From assembly GCA_958402795.1 (NCBI GenBank), contig CATXUX010000005.1:68628-132627 (forward strand): DNA of 64,000 nt. Reading direction: 5' to 3'. The first letter of the stretch is position 1. Every line of letters begins with the position of its first letter. The stretch comes from an uncultured Lachnospiraceae bacterium (GTDB taxonomy: Bacteria > Bacillota > Clostridia > Lachnospirales > Lachnospiraceae). Shown here in pieces: positions 1-8,613 of the stretch. The notes beneath the pieces are model-generated. The model searched no databases, was not told the origin of the DNA, and saw only the letters and a program-made list of their open reading frames with translations. The position numbers and the translations under genes are program-made.

Positions 1-519
1 AAAGAAATCGACGAGCAGTTAAAAGAACTGGAGCGATCAGCGATGATCTATGACTCGATCTTCAAGACAGGCAATCCGGTCCTGGATACGGTGCTGACAG
101 AAAAGAGCCTGATCTGTGAGGCAAACCAGATCAATATGACGTGTATGGCGGACGGAGAAAAGCTGGGATTTGTCGGAAAAGTAGATCTGTATACGATGTT
201 TGGCAACGCACTGGACAATGCCATTGAATGCGTCATGAAGCAGCAGGATATCAGTAAACGCATCATTCAGGTGGCGGTATTCTACGAGAAAAATCTCCTG
301 ATGATCCGCGTCAGAAACTACTGCGAAGAAAAACTGGAATTCCGCGGTGGTCTTCCGGTCAGTACCAAAAAGGATAAAAACTACCATGGATTCGGACTGA
401 AAAGCATTCGGTATACGGCAGAAAAATACGGCGGCGGAGTCGTCTGCCAGAATCCGGATAATTATTTTGTACTTCAGATCCTGCTTCCGATTCCGGAAAA
501 TACAGAAAAAATGGTATAG
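1..519 (+). CDS. GHKL-family sensor histidine kinase, C-terminal part (5' truncated by window edge)
   Basis: The reading frame is open from the first base, so the start lies outside the window; 172 residues are visible. They contain the catalytic ATP-binding domain of an AgrC-like GHKL kinase: an N-box (NALDNAIEC) that binds ATP/Mg, then a GFGL(K)S G-box loop. There is no classical HisKA block in the visible part, as in quorum-sensing or peptide-sensing kinases of the AgrC/ComD type, where the sensor is an N-terminal multi-helix membrane domain. The partner regulator is not in the window. The stop codon is embedded in a strong terminator, so the gene ends its transcription unit. The family call is firm; the signal is unknown. 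Confidence 0.85.
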   Translation, partial: KEIDEQLKELERSAMIYDSIFKTGNPVLDTVLTEKSLICEANQINMTCMADGEKLGFVGKVDLYTMFGNALDNAIECVMKQQDISKRIIQVAVFYEKNLLMIRVRNYCEEKLEFRGGLPVSTKKDKNYHGFGLKSIRYTAEKYGGGVVCQNPDNYFVLQILLPIPENTEKMV

Positions 520-545
520 TCATTTGCGGCTATACCATTTTTTTA
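509..545 (+). terminator. Rho-independent terminator after the sensor kinase gene
   Basis: An 11-bp perfect stem (509-519 with 530-540, AAATGGTATAG / CTATACCATTT) is followed by a run of T. It includes the stop codon of the kinase gene and separates it from the GH3 gene. Confidence 0.9.
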
Positions 546-572
546 CCAATTGTGACAAAAATTCTTCTGATC

Positions 573-616
573 GTGTCAGTTTTTCCCGACACAAGTACCA
601 ATATGTTATCTTGGTA
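573..616. promoter_or_regulatory. Two tandem dyads upstream of the GH3-permease unit
   Basis: GTGTC (573-577) pairs with GACAC (588-592), and TACCAA (596-601) pairs with TTGGTA (611-616). They lie 60-105 bases before the GH3 start codon, just downstream of the kinase terminator, where a promoter and operator are expected. No convincing -35/-10 pair was found, so the role is an inference. Confidence 0.35.
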
Positions 617-677
617 TCACACCAAAGGCAGGCATTGCCGGCTGTCTGCTTATAAAAATGAATGGGAGGAAGAAAGC

Positions 678-3600
678 ATGTCAGAAGAAAAAATAAGAAC
701 TGGCAAATCAAGATTGTCACTGATTGCGGTACTGATCTGTTTATTCATCATTTTAAACAATGTACTTGCAAAGATGCAGGGTGACATTTCTATGTATCTG
801 GGAGGAAGTACCGTCGATGAATCGAATCTGGAGTATGATTCCGCAGCGTGTTTTGAAGAGGGAACTGATGTGGCGACAAGGCTGCAGGAAGAAGGCAGCG
901 TACTTCTGCAGAATACAGACGATGTACTTCCGCTTGCGGAAGGTGCAAAGGTATCGATCCTCGGGGCGATGTCCTACAACTATGTAGAAGGCGGGACAGG
1001 TTCTGCGGGCGGTGCAGATGACGTGAATACAGTCATGCTGAACGATGCGCTGGAAAGTGCGGGACTGGACGTCAACGAAGAATTGTGGAGCTGGCTGGAA
1101 GAAGCCTGCGGCGGTTCCAGAGGGGCAGATGCCAAATACGATGGGATTACGGCAGATGACTGGACCGGATACCAGAAAATCAATGAATTTACAAAGGAAA
1201 CCTATGAAGACCATGCGAAGAGCCTGATCGGTGATTACAGTGATTACGCAATCGTAACCTTTGCAAGAAGCGGCGCGGAAGGCGCGTCCCCGTCCATGGA
1301 TTATGACGGAGACGGAAGCACGCTGACCGGAGAATCTTATCTGGAACTGAGTGACGACGAACGAGATCTTCTTACATTTTGCAATGAGAACTTTGCACAT
1401 ACGATCGTTCTCATCAATTCTTCCGCAGCAATGGAGCTTGGGTTTGTGGAATCCGAAGAGTACGGCGTAGATGCATGTCTCTGGATCGGACATCCGGGCG
1501 AAGCGGGATTGAGCAGTGTGGCAAATATCATTGCCGGACTGGCAAATCCGTCAGGACGGCTGGTAGATACGTATGCGTATGATTTAAGTACGGCGCCTTC
1601 GTTCTATAACACAGACAACAACCGTTATACGAACATGGAAGACACCGAGATGTATGCTTACTATCAGTATGAAGAAGGAATTTATGTAGGATATCGTTAC
1701 TATGAAACAGCAGATGCAGAAGGATATTTTGATTCTGCAGATTATAAAAATGCGACATATAAAAATGATGACAGAGATGCCTCAGAAGGCGGCGCGCGTG
1801 ACGAGGACGGCGGATATGAAAATACCGTCCAGTATCCGTTCGGGTATGGATTGTCTTACGGAACGTTTTCACAGACCATCGAATCCTCGGATATTGCGCT
1901 GGAGCTTCACGGAACGAACTCTATCGACGTAAAAGTAACAAATGAAGGGGATTATGCCGGAAAACAGACGGTACAGGTATATATGGAAGCTCCGTACAAC
2001 ACCGATGAGAATTGTGGGATTCAGGGACGCGGACTGGAAAAATCGGCAAAAGTACTCGTAGGATTCGCAAAGACAGATGTAATCGAGCCGGGCGAGAGCG
2101 AGACAGTAACCGTGACATTTGACACAGACGATCTGGCAAGTTACGACTACTGCGGTTACGGCTGCTATGTACTGGAAAAAGGGGATTACCAGTTCCATGT
2201 ATCTGAAAATGCACATGACGTCATTGAGACGGCAGAGGCGAGCCTTGCAGACAGCTATGTATACAATGACGAGAACGACGGCAAGCGTGATTCTGACGAA
2301 GTGACGGCAGTGAACCAGCTTGACGATGTATCCGCAGGAGACGGCAATATGCTGGACGGCTATCTTTCCAGAAGTGATTTTGCCACAGGAATGGATACGA
2401 TCAAGCTGCATGAATCCAACCTGAACGGCAGCGCGGCATGCGAAGAGCTTGGCGAGCAGCAGAAAGAAGCAGTAGAGCTTCGAAGCGAAGGCAGTATGGA
2501 ATATACTTATGAATACTATGAAAACGGGGTAAAGAAAACAGCGACAAAGACCTTGTATGTCCATGCGGGAATCCAGTCCTTCTATATGGATGAAACCCCG
2601 GACGGACTGGATCTGAATGATGAATCCTACGCGGTAACATTTGATTCCGATGAAACCGATTATACGCTTGCCGATATGGTAGATGAGGACGGCAAGGTTC
2701 TGGATTATGACGATCCGAAGTGGGACGATCTTCTGGATCAGCTTTCTCTGGAAGAATGTATCAATGTACATGGAAACTCCGGCTGGGGAACCCCGGAAGT
2801 GGAGTCTGTAGGAAAAGTATCTGACAGTGTCGTTGACGGACCGGGCGAAGCCGGCAACGGAAATATCGCAGGTGGTACGTGGTGGCCGTCCGCAGTGGTG
2901 ATCGCGTCCACATGGAATACCGAGCTGGCGCGTGAAGAGGGTGTCGCTTACGGACATCAGTCGATCCTCGGCGGTTATGTAGGCGCATATGCACCGGCTA
3001 TGAATACACACCGTTCTCCGTTCGGCGGACGAAACTTTGAATATTATTCCGAAGACGGACTGATCGCGGGTAAGATCGGAAGTGAAGTTGTGGCAGGTCT
3101 TCAGTCAGACGGTGTGATGGTCTACATCAAGCATTTTGTGCTGAACGACGGAGATACAAACCGAAATGGTGTTATGACCTGGGCGTCAGAGCAGGCGATC
3201 CGTGAGATTTACTGCAAGCCGTATGAGATTTCTGTAAAAGAAGGCGGCGCGCTTGGTATCATGGCATGCCTGAACCGGATCGGCATGAGCTGGGGACATT
3301 ATGGATTATTCAACAACATTCTCCGCGACGAATGGGGATTTGAAGGATATCTGATCACAGATGGAGTAGGCCCCGGATTTACAGACCTTTACAATCCGCC
3401 GTCATTGTGTCTGGCAAGCGGCGTTGCAATGCTGACCCGTGACGACCGGGTAGATGAAGATACCTATACGGTAGTGGAAGGAACCGGAGCAACCGATACA
3501 CTCTACGGACAGTATATGCTGAGGGAGAACATGCATCGTCTGTTCTATCAGATGGTTGCGACAGGAAATGATTCCGGCGCAGAAAGTGCTGCGACAAATG

Positions 3601-3746
3601 CAACGTCTTCCGACAATAACACATGGAAGATCGGCTGGGCGGCTGCAGATGTGGTATTAGTGCTTGGAATCGTGCTGATCTATATATTCGGCGTACATAA
3701 GCAGTTTACAAAACCGATGCTTAAGAAGCGCGGAAAGAAAGAGTAG
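678..3746 (+). CDS. Membrane-anchored glycoside hydrolase family 3 protein with inverted domain order
   Basis: A GH3 beta-glycosidase of 1022 residues, longer than usual. The start at 678 is chosen because GGAGGA lies 8 bases upstream; an upstream in-frame extension has no site. Residues 13-35 form a membrane segment and a second one lies near the C-terminus (about 985-1008), so the catalytic region should sit outside the cell, tethered at both ends. Domain order is reversed as in some Ruminococcus and Butyrivibrio enzymes: the GH3 C-terminal alpha/beta domain comes first (from ATRLQEEGSVLLQN), then an Fn3-like region, then the barrel domain with KHFVLND and the nucleophile motif LITDG (Asp895). 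A large insertion lies between the two halves. It is followed after about 10 bases by a nucleobase permease and then purC. The substrate cannot be read from sequence. Confidence 0.85.
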   Translation: MSEEKIRTGKSRLSLIAVLICLFIILNNVLAKMQGDISMYLGGSTVDESNLEYDSAACFEEGTDVATRLQEEGSVLLQNTDDVLPLAEGAKVSILGAMSYNYVEGGTGSAGGADDVNTVMLNDALESAGLDVNEELWSWLEEACGGSRGADAKYDGITADDWTGYQKINEFTKETYEDHAKSLIGDYSDYAIVTFARSGAEGASPSMDYDGDGSTLTGESYLELSDDERDLLTFCNENFAHTIVLINSSAAMELGFVESEEYGVDACLWIGHPGEAGLSSVANIIAGLANPSGRLVDTYAYDLSTAPSFYNTDNNRYTNMEDTEMYAYYQYEEGIYVGYRYYETADAEGYFDSADYKNATYKNDDRDASEGGARDEDGGYENTVQYPFGYGLSYGTFSQTIESSDIALELHGTNSIDVKVTNEGDYAGKQTVQVYMEAPYNTDENCGIQGRGLEKSAKVLVGFAKTDVIEPGESETVTVTFDTDDLASYDYCGYGCYVLEKGDYQFHVSENAHDVIETAEASLADSYVYNDENDGKRDSDEVTAVNQLDDVSAGDGNMLDGYLSRSDFATGMDTIKLHESNLNGSAACEELGEQQKEAVELRSEGSMEYTYEYYENGVKKTATKTLYVHAGIQSFYMDETPDGLDLNDESYAVTFDSDETDYTLADMVDEDGKVLDYDDPKWDDLLDQLSLEECINVHGNSGWGTPEVESVGKVSDSVVDGPGEAGNGNIAGGTWWPSAVVIASTWNTELAREEGVAYGHQSILGGYVGAYAPAMNTHRSPFGGRNFEYYSEDGLIAGKIGSEVVAGLQSDGVMVYIKHFVLNDGDTNRNGVMTWASEQAIREIYCKPYEISVKEGGALGIMACLNRIGMSWGHYGLFNNILRDEWGFEGYLITDGVGPGFTDLYNPPSLCLASGVAMLTRDDRVDEDTYTVVEGTGATDTLYGQYMLRENMHRLFYQMVATGNDSGAESAATNATSSDNNTWKIGWAAADVVLVLGIVLIYIFGVHKQFTKPMLKKRGKKE

Positions 3747-3755
3747 GTGGGGAAA

Positions 3756-6074
3756 ATGAATGAAAAGAGAGAAGAGCGTGTAATTGAAATCAGACACCAA
3801 AATGGATTCAGCAAAGCTTTAGACAAGTATTTTCACTTTACGGAGAAAGGTTCTACGATGGGCGGCGAAGTAAAAGCCGGGTTATCCGTATTCTTTCTCT
3901 CGGTATGCGCCTTGTTTATGAATATCCAGATCGTGATCGGCGCATTTGCAGATGATATTCCTTACTGTGGGCTTTATCTGGACGCCACGATCGTAGCATT
4001 TATCGGAACGTTGCTTCTGGGACTTCTGTGTAATCTGCCCCTGGTGCAGACTGCCAGTTTAAGTATGAGTACCGTGATGATCTCACTGATGGGAACCGAT
4101 TCCGGACTGACTTATGCGAACCTGCTTGCGGTGACATTGGTCGCAGCGGTTGTATATCTGGCAGTTATGGCAGTTCCGGCACTGCGGAAATTTGTGTACC
4201 ACCTGATTCCGGACAGCGTAAGAAGCGCGCTTCCGGCTGCAATGGGACTTTATATTGTCTACATTGCACTGGAAAATATGGGAATCATCGACGGCATGTC
4301 CCTGGCGGCATTTTCCGATGAAGCGATGGGCGGCGCAACGATCGCTCCTTATATGCGGCTCTGTGTGATCGCGGGACTGATCGGATTTGCATTGATTTTG
4401 TTCTACTTAAAAAGAAAAGCAGACACACCGGTATTGTCCGGGTTCCTGACGGCGACGCTGCTGTTTTTCCTGATTGCATCGGTAGTAGGCGGAATTGCAT
4501 TTACTTATGTGTATACACAGAACCGGATCTGGGTCGGCGTAAACCCGGATCCATTGGGAGAAATGTACACGATCGGACTTGGAATCCAGGAACTTCAGCT
4601 TGGTACCGTATTCACCGAAGGGTTTGATTTCTCGGCATTCACGGCAGCGGGCGGCAGTGTGGCAGGCTTATTTATCCGTTCGATCCTGATGTTCCTGTTT
4701 ATGGGAATGTATGAATCCGAGGCGTCCGTACAGGGAGCAAACCTGAACGGAAAGATATTGGAAGAAGAAAAATACGAGACGACAGCCGGAAAAATCCTGT
4801 TTGTCAATGCAGTGACGAATGTAATCGCACCGATTTTCGGGGCAGCTCCGGTATCAGTCGCAAAACAGTCCTCTGCGGCGACGACGGACGGCGGGAAAAC
4901 GGGTCTTTCCTCCGTTGTGTGTGCGATCGGTTATCTGGTTTCCATGTTTACCTGGATCCCGTTTGTGATCTTTGCTACTTATACGGCGAGCGTACCGGAA
5001 TATGGTCATGCAGGCTTTGTCTTTCCAAATGTCATCTATGCGACATTCCAGATCGCAGACGCAGCGATGCTGGTTCTGGGACTGCAGATGCTCAAAGGCT
5101 GCAAGAAAGTCAAAGAGATGGAAGTGGGTGAAGTCATTCCGTTTATGACGACCGTGGTCATGACTGCGTTTACACAGAATATCGCGTACGGCGTGACCGC
5201 AGGCTGTGTGGTATATATCTTTATGATCCTGTCAGGACTGAAGAAGAAAGAGATCTGCTCGGTTCCGCTTCCGAAATATGTGATGAGCGTGCTGTCCATC
5301 GTATTGCTCGCACTGTCTCTGATCATGCCGACACTCAGCGGAAGCGCAGCGGCAGCTGACGGAACGGAAGAAACTGCGGCGGCGGAAACTGTAGAGAATA
5401 CGAACGGATTTACCTTTGACGGAGCAACCGGCGACTTTACGTTTACCGGAAGCACAGATATCGATTATTATACGGTATGGATCTATGCGCTGGATGAAGA
5501 AGGTCAGGAAGGAGATTCTTATGTGGCGGCTTCTTCCCGGCTCACAGGAGACGGAGAGATCACGGGAAATGTAGACGTATCCGCACTTCCGTTTGGAGAG
5601 TACCATGCGAACTTGCTGGCATTCCAGACCGACGGAAGCGGATCCGATCCGGTGGTACAGGAATTTACCGTATCAGGAAAACTTTCCACACCGGAATTCA
5701 AGTATACACAGGATGGAACATCCGTGACGGTTACTTTATATTCCGGGACGTTGACGACCTACAATGAAAATGAGATGTTTGCAGATATGGAGATCAACAT
5801 CTATGATGAAAACGGAGAAATCGTGCAGACAGAAACCATTACGGACGCAGACCTGATCGAATCGGCAATGGGACCGATGACAAGTTACAGCTGCGAAAAG
5901 ACAATCACAGTGGAAGCAGGTACATATGAGATCAGCCTGACCGCAAAGGGCGACGGCGAGACCGCGGAGGCTTCTGACGAGAGCGACCGGCTGAGTCTGG
6001 TGGTTGCGGACGGCGCGGCTACGGAAGGACAGACGTCCGGGTATGTAGGGGAAGAAGGAGGAATGATGCCGTAA
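3756..6074 (+). CDS. NCS2/AzgA-like nucleobase permease with a C-terminal extracytoplasmic domain
   Basis: The first 510 or so residues of this 772-residue protein resemble proton-coupled xanthine/guanine/hypoxanthine permeases of the NCS2 (AzgA-like) group, with about a dozen hydrophobic segments and the family stretch VRSALPAAMGLYIVYIALE. The last membrane segment is LSIVLLALSLIMPTL. After it come about 240 residues without hydrophobic segments, rich in Thr, Ser, Asp and Gly with alternating beta-strand pattern, resembling one or two Ig/Fn3-like modules. Such a tail is not part of the usual transporter, which ends near 430-480 residues. The ATG at 3756 follows GGTGGGG; a GTG at 3747 directly abuts the preceding stop. 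Co-transcription with the GH3 gene is likely. Substrate specificity is inferred from family and the neighbouring purC. Confidence 0.8.
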   Translation: MNEKREERVIEIRHQNGFSKALDKYFHFTEKGSTMGGEVKAGLSVFFLSVCALFMNIQIVIGAFADDIPYCGLYLDATIVAFIGTLLLGLLCNLPLVQTASLSMSTVMISLMGTDSGLTYANLLAVTLVAAVVYLAVMAVPALRKFVYHLIPDSVRSALPAAMGLYIVYIALENMGIIDGMSLAAFSDEAMGGATIAPYMRLCVIAGLIGFALILFYLKRKADTPVLSGFLTATLLFFLIASVVGGIAFTYVYTQNRIWVGVNPDPLGEMYTIGLGIQELQLGTVFTEGFDFSAFTAAGGSVAGLFIRSILMFLFMGMYESEASVQGANLNGKILEEEKYETTAGKILFVNAVTNVIAPIFGAAPVSVAKQSSAATTDGGKTGLSSVVCAIGYLVSMFTWIPFVIFATYTASVPEYGHAGFVFPNVIYATFQIADAAMLVLGLQMLKGCKKVKEMEVGEVIPFMTTVVMTAFTQNIAYGVTAGCVVYIFMILSGLKKKEICSVPLPKYVMSVLSIVLLALSLIMPTLSGSAAAADGTEETAAAETVENTNGFTFDGATGDFTFTGSTDIDYYTVWIYALDEEGQEGDSYVAASSRLTGDGEITGNVDVSALPFGEYHANLLAFQTDGSGSDPVVQEFTVSGKLSTPEFKYTQDGTSVTVTLYSGTLTTYNENEMFADMEINIYDENGEIVQTETITDADLIESAMGPMTSYSCEKTITVEAGTYEISLTAKGDGETAEASDESDRLSLVVADGAATEGQTSGYVGEEGGMMP

Positions 6075-6094
6075 AATTTTCCCGTAGGATAAGG

Positions 6095-6137
6095 TTGACA
6101 ACTGCGTATGAAATGGAGTAACCTAGTACATGGTTAC
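6095..6137 (+). promoter_or_regulatory. Possible promoter and operator dyad upstream of purC
   Basis: A perfect TTGACA at 6095-6100 is followed by a poor -10 region. A perfect 6-bp dyad, GTAACC (6118-6123) and GGTTAC (6132-6137), lies about where RNA polymerase would bind. This suggests a regulated promoter rather than a purine riboswitch, for which no aptamer is visible. Confidence 0.4.
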
Positions 6138-6176
6138 AGAAGAAATCAAGATAAATCAATGTTGAGGTGTAAGAGT

Positions 6177-7046
6177 ATGCAGGAAATGAAACCGATGAAA
6201 GAGGGAAAAGTACGTGAGATCTATGACAACGGCGACAGCCTGATCATGGTTGCCACAGACCGCATCAGCTGCTTTGATGTGATCCTGAACAATGAAGTGA
6301 CGAAGAAGGGAACCGTGCTTACGCAGATGTCAAAGTTCTGGTTTGATATGACAGAAGATATCCTGCCGAATCATATGATTTCCGTAGATGTGAAAGAGAT
6401 GCCGGAATTTTTCCATCAGCCAAAGTTTGACGGCAATAGTATGATGTGCCGGAAGCTTACGATGCTGCCGATCGAATGTATCGTGCGCGGCTACATCACC
6501 GGAAGCGGCTGGGAGAGTTATAAGAAGAATGGAACGGTATGTGGGATCGAGCTGCCGGAAGGACTGAAAGAATCCGATAAGCTGCCGGAGCCAATCTACA
6601 CACCGTCTACGAAAGCAGAACTCGGAGAGCATGATGAGAATATTTCCTATGAGCAGAGCATCGCACATCTGGAAAAGTATTTTCCGGGAAAGGGGCAGGA
6701 GTACGCAGAGAAACTACGGGATTACACGATCGCCCTGTATAAGAAATGTGCGGAATATGCATTAAACAAAGGAATCATCATTGCAGATACCAAGTTTGAG
6801 TTTGGTCTGGACGAGAATGGAGAGATCGTACTCGGCGATGAGATGCTGACGCCGGACAGCTCCCGTTTCTGGCCGGCAGACGGATATGAGCCGGGGCATG
6901 GACAGCCGTCTTTCGATAAGCAGTTCGCGCGCGACTGGCTCAAAGCAAATCCGGGGAATGACTGGACACTTCCGCAGGATATCGTAGATAAGACGATCGC
7001 GAAGTATCTGCAGGCATACGAAATGCTGACCGGGGAAGCACTGTAG
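6177..7046 (+). CDS. purC: Phosphoribosylaminoimidazole-succinocarboxamide synthase
   Basis: SAICAR synthetase, 289 residues, joins aspartate to CAIR with ATP in step 8 of de novo purine synthesis in the cytoplasm. Family signatures include KEGKVREIYD at the N-terminus, TDRISCFDV, the segment around GYITGSGW, and DTKFEFGLDENGEIVLGDE(M)LTPDSSRFWP near residues 195-225. The start at 6177 has GAGGTG 7 bases upstream; earlier in-frame ATGs lack a site and would add residues absent from the family. It is not next to the other pur genes, but it lies beside a nucleobase permease. A strong terminator follows. Confidence 0.97.
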   Translation: MQEMKPMKEGKVREIYDNGDSLIMVATDRISCFDVILNNEVTKKGTVLTQMSKFWFDMTEDILPNHMISVDVKEMPEFFHQPKFDGNSMMCRKLTMLPIECIVRGYITGSGWESYKKNGTVCGIELPEGLKESDKLPEPIYTPSTKAELGEHDENISYEQSIAHLEKYFPGKGQEYAEKLRDYTIALYKKCAEYALNKGIIIADTKFEFGLDENGEIVLGDEMLTPDSSRFWPADGYEPGHGQPSFDKQFARDWLKANPGNDWTLPQDIVDKTIAKYLQAYEMLTGEAL

Positions 7047-7067
7047 TCAATCATCATATAGATACAG

Positions 7068-7113
7068 AAAATCAGAGGGTGCGGCCGATACCGGTCGTAC
7101 CCTCTGATTTTCT
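7068..7113 (+). terminator. Terminator after purC
   Basis: A 13-bp perfect stem (7068-7080 with 7099-7111, AAAATCAGAGGGT) has T residues following and A residues preceding, so it can act in both directions between purC and the convergent nuclease gene. Confidence 0.92.
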
Positions 7114-7139
7114 GCTGTTTGGTTGTTTCTTTTCGGAGG

Positions 7140-8054
7140 TTATTTATCGTTTGGTAATGCGTTCATGATATCCGTTACGTTATAGTCCGGCGCAAAAGCC
7201 TTTGCGGTTTCGTAGATTATTTGGATGGTAGATTCCTCTTCTTCTAACATGTCTGCAATCTCTGCGACAGAACAATTCTTTTTTATTTTTTTACAAACCT
7301 TCTCAACTAAAGTACGCATGCGTCCTTCGGCGATTCCTTCTTCTCTTCCTTCTTCTCGTTCATAATACTTTTCTTCCCACGCCTGCATATATCTTACACC
7401 TACCTCTTCGTTTTGCTTCACCTTACAAACACGGTTATGGATTCGCTGAATACGTTCACTGTCGGAGGACGCAACCATCTGATCTGTGGTGTTTTCCAGA
7501 TAATGAAGGAAATCCCGTAGCTCTTGGGATACTTCATTATCATTTTCCCCATGGATATTGAGAAAAATACGAGCCGCACCATCTTTTAACACGAGACCCG
7601 GCACTTCCTGACATTTCGGCTCAAACGTATAGACGTATTTTTTGTAACCAAACAAATCAAATGGCATGATTATGATGATATAGGAATTGTTTAATAAATT
7701 ATAATTCGGAACTCCCGGTTCCAGTAGACCGCTGTCTATGAGAGACTGATAGAAACGACTTCGTTTTGCCAGGTCGGTTTTCCTCTGTTCCTGCATTTCT
7801 GTATTGTAGATGGTTTTATCCATGTCCATGGAATAAACGTCCATGCGTATAGAGCGCAAAAGCGGTGACACGCGTAATTCTTTTTCAGTTTCGTTTTTTG
7901 TGAGTAATGAAAGTTCCTTTCCGAAGATAATAGACAAAGCATCTTGATGTGTCTGTGGATCTTCCATAACTTCATCAAAAAGAAACCGGTTGGTAAGGTT
8001 TAAATCTTTTAATGGAATGATATTTTGTTTTTTGGTTTCTCTGTGTTTCTCCAT
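7140..8054 (-). CDS. Rpn/PD-(D/E)XK nuclease family (putative transposase-like) protein
   Basis: A 304-residue protein of the PD-(D/E)XK transposase-like family (PDDEXK_2; Rpn or 'recombination-promoting nuclease' group). Features include an N-terminal NRFLFDEVMED region, a core RMDVYSMDMD...YNTEMQEQ that supplies the D...E-x-Q type active site near residues 90-120, and a charged coiled C-terminus containing the EGREEGIAEGR repeat typical of these proteins. The start at 8054 has AAAGGAG 6 bases upstream; a longer frame upstream lacks a site. Proteins of this group are often multicopy and move as selfish or recombination-linked genes. No terminal inverted repeats are seen around this copy, so it looks like a stand-alone gene. 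It appears intact. Confidence 0.8.
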   Translation of the reverse strand: MEKHRETKKQNIIPLKDLNLTNRFLFDEVMEDPQTHQDALSIIFGKELSLLTKNETEKELRVSPLLRSIRMDVYSMDMDKTIYNTEMQEQRKTDLAKRSRFYQSLIDSGLLEPGVPNYNLLNNSYIIIIMPFDLFGYKKYVYTFEPKCQEVPGLVLKDGAARIFLNIHGENDNEVSQELRDFLHYLENTTDQMVASSDSERIQRIHNRVCKVKQNEEVGVRYMQAWEEKYYEREEGREEGIAEGRMRTLVEKVCKKIKKNCSVAEIADMLEEEESTIQIIYETAKAFAPDYNVTDIMNALPNDK

Positions 8055-8613
8055 ATAGTTCTCCTTTATTCTAACATATTTTTTCGTTGGTTTATAGTCT
8101 AAAATAAAAGAAAAACAATCATAGGCAATCCCTCCTCTAAATAAAAATATAAATTTTTCGTTCAAATTCTGAAATCTGTCTGGTGATTGCCATAGATATG
8201 GACTGTGTGATAGAAACCGTGACTTTATCAGAATGCTGTTGCGGTAATGGAAAATCCGCATTGAACTGGTTCTTGTCCAGAATATCATAGATTTTCCGGA
8301 AAGTAAAATAAAATATATATAAAATGACGAAAAGAAAAATATCTGGAATATACAAAATGAAGATTATGTTTAAGATAGTGAAAAAATGGACGAACAATTT
8401 TTGCAATGTGTGCAACAATCTACGCTATTCTTTTTATACATGGAAAATCATAGAATAAATACCAGGAAATGACAACAGGTACAGCGTGCGAAACCAGAAA
8501 ACACTACCGGAGTACACCATGGCAGACTGCGGATTGGCAGCTTCGTGAAAAACTCCGGGAACATACGCAGACGCCACAGGGAACAGGATATGGCGCAGGA
8601 AGGAGAAACGCAG
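8055..8613. other. Long AT-rich intergenic region between the nuclease gene and the dehydrogenase gene
   Basis: No convincing gene was found. It is AT-rich on the nuclease side and becomes GC-richer after about 8460. A 5-bp dyad TTGCA/TGCAA at 8401-8415 might belong to the promoter region of the downstream gene. A minus-strand hydrophobic frame at 8137-8418 has no ribosome binding site and was not accepted. Confidence 0.5.

Noticed and set aside
1869..3011. 380-codon minus-strand open frame
   Set aside because: Antisense shadow of the GH3 gene with no domain.
7140..8054. Insertion sequence around the Rpn/PD-(D/E)XK gene
   Set aside because: No terminal inverted repeats or target duplication were found; the flanks are a terminator and an ordinary intergenic region.
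8137..8418. Hydrophobic 93-codon minus-strand frame upstream of the nuclease gene
   Set aside because: No ribosome binding site, AT-driven hydrophobicity, and it overlaps the leader of a well-supported gene.
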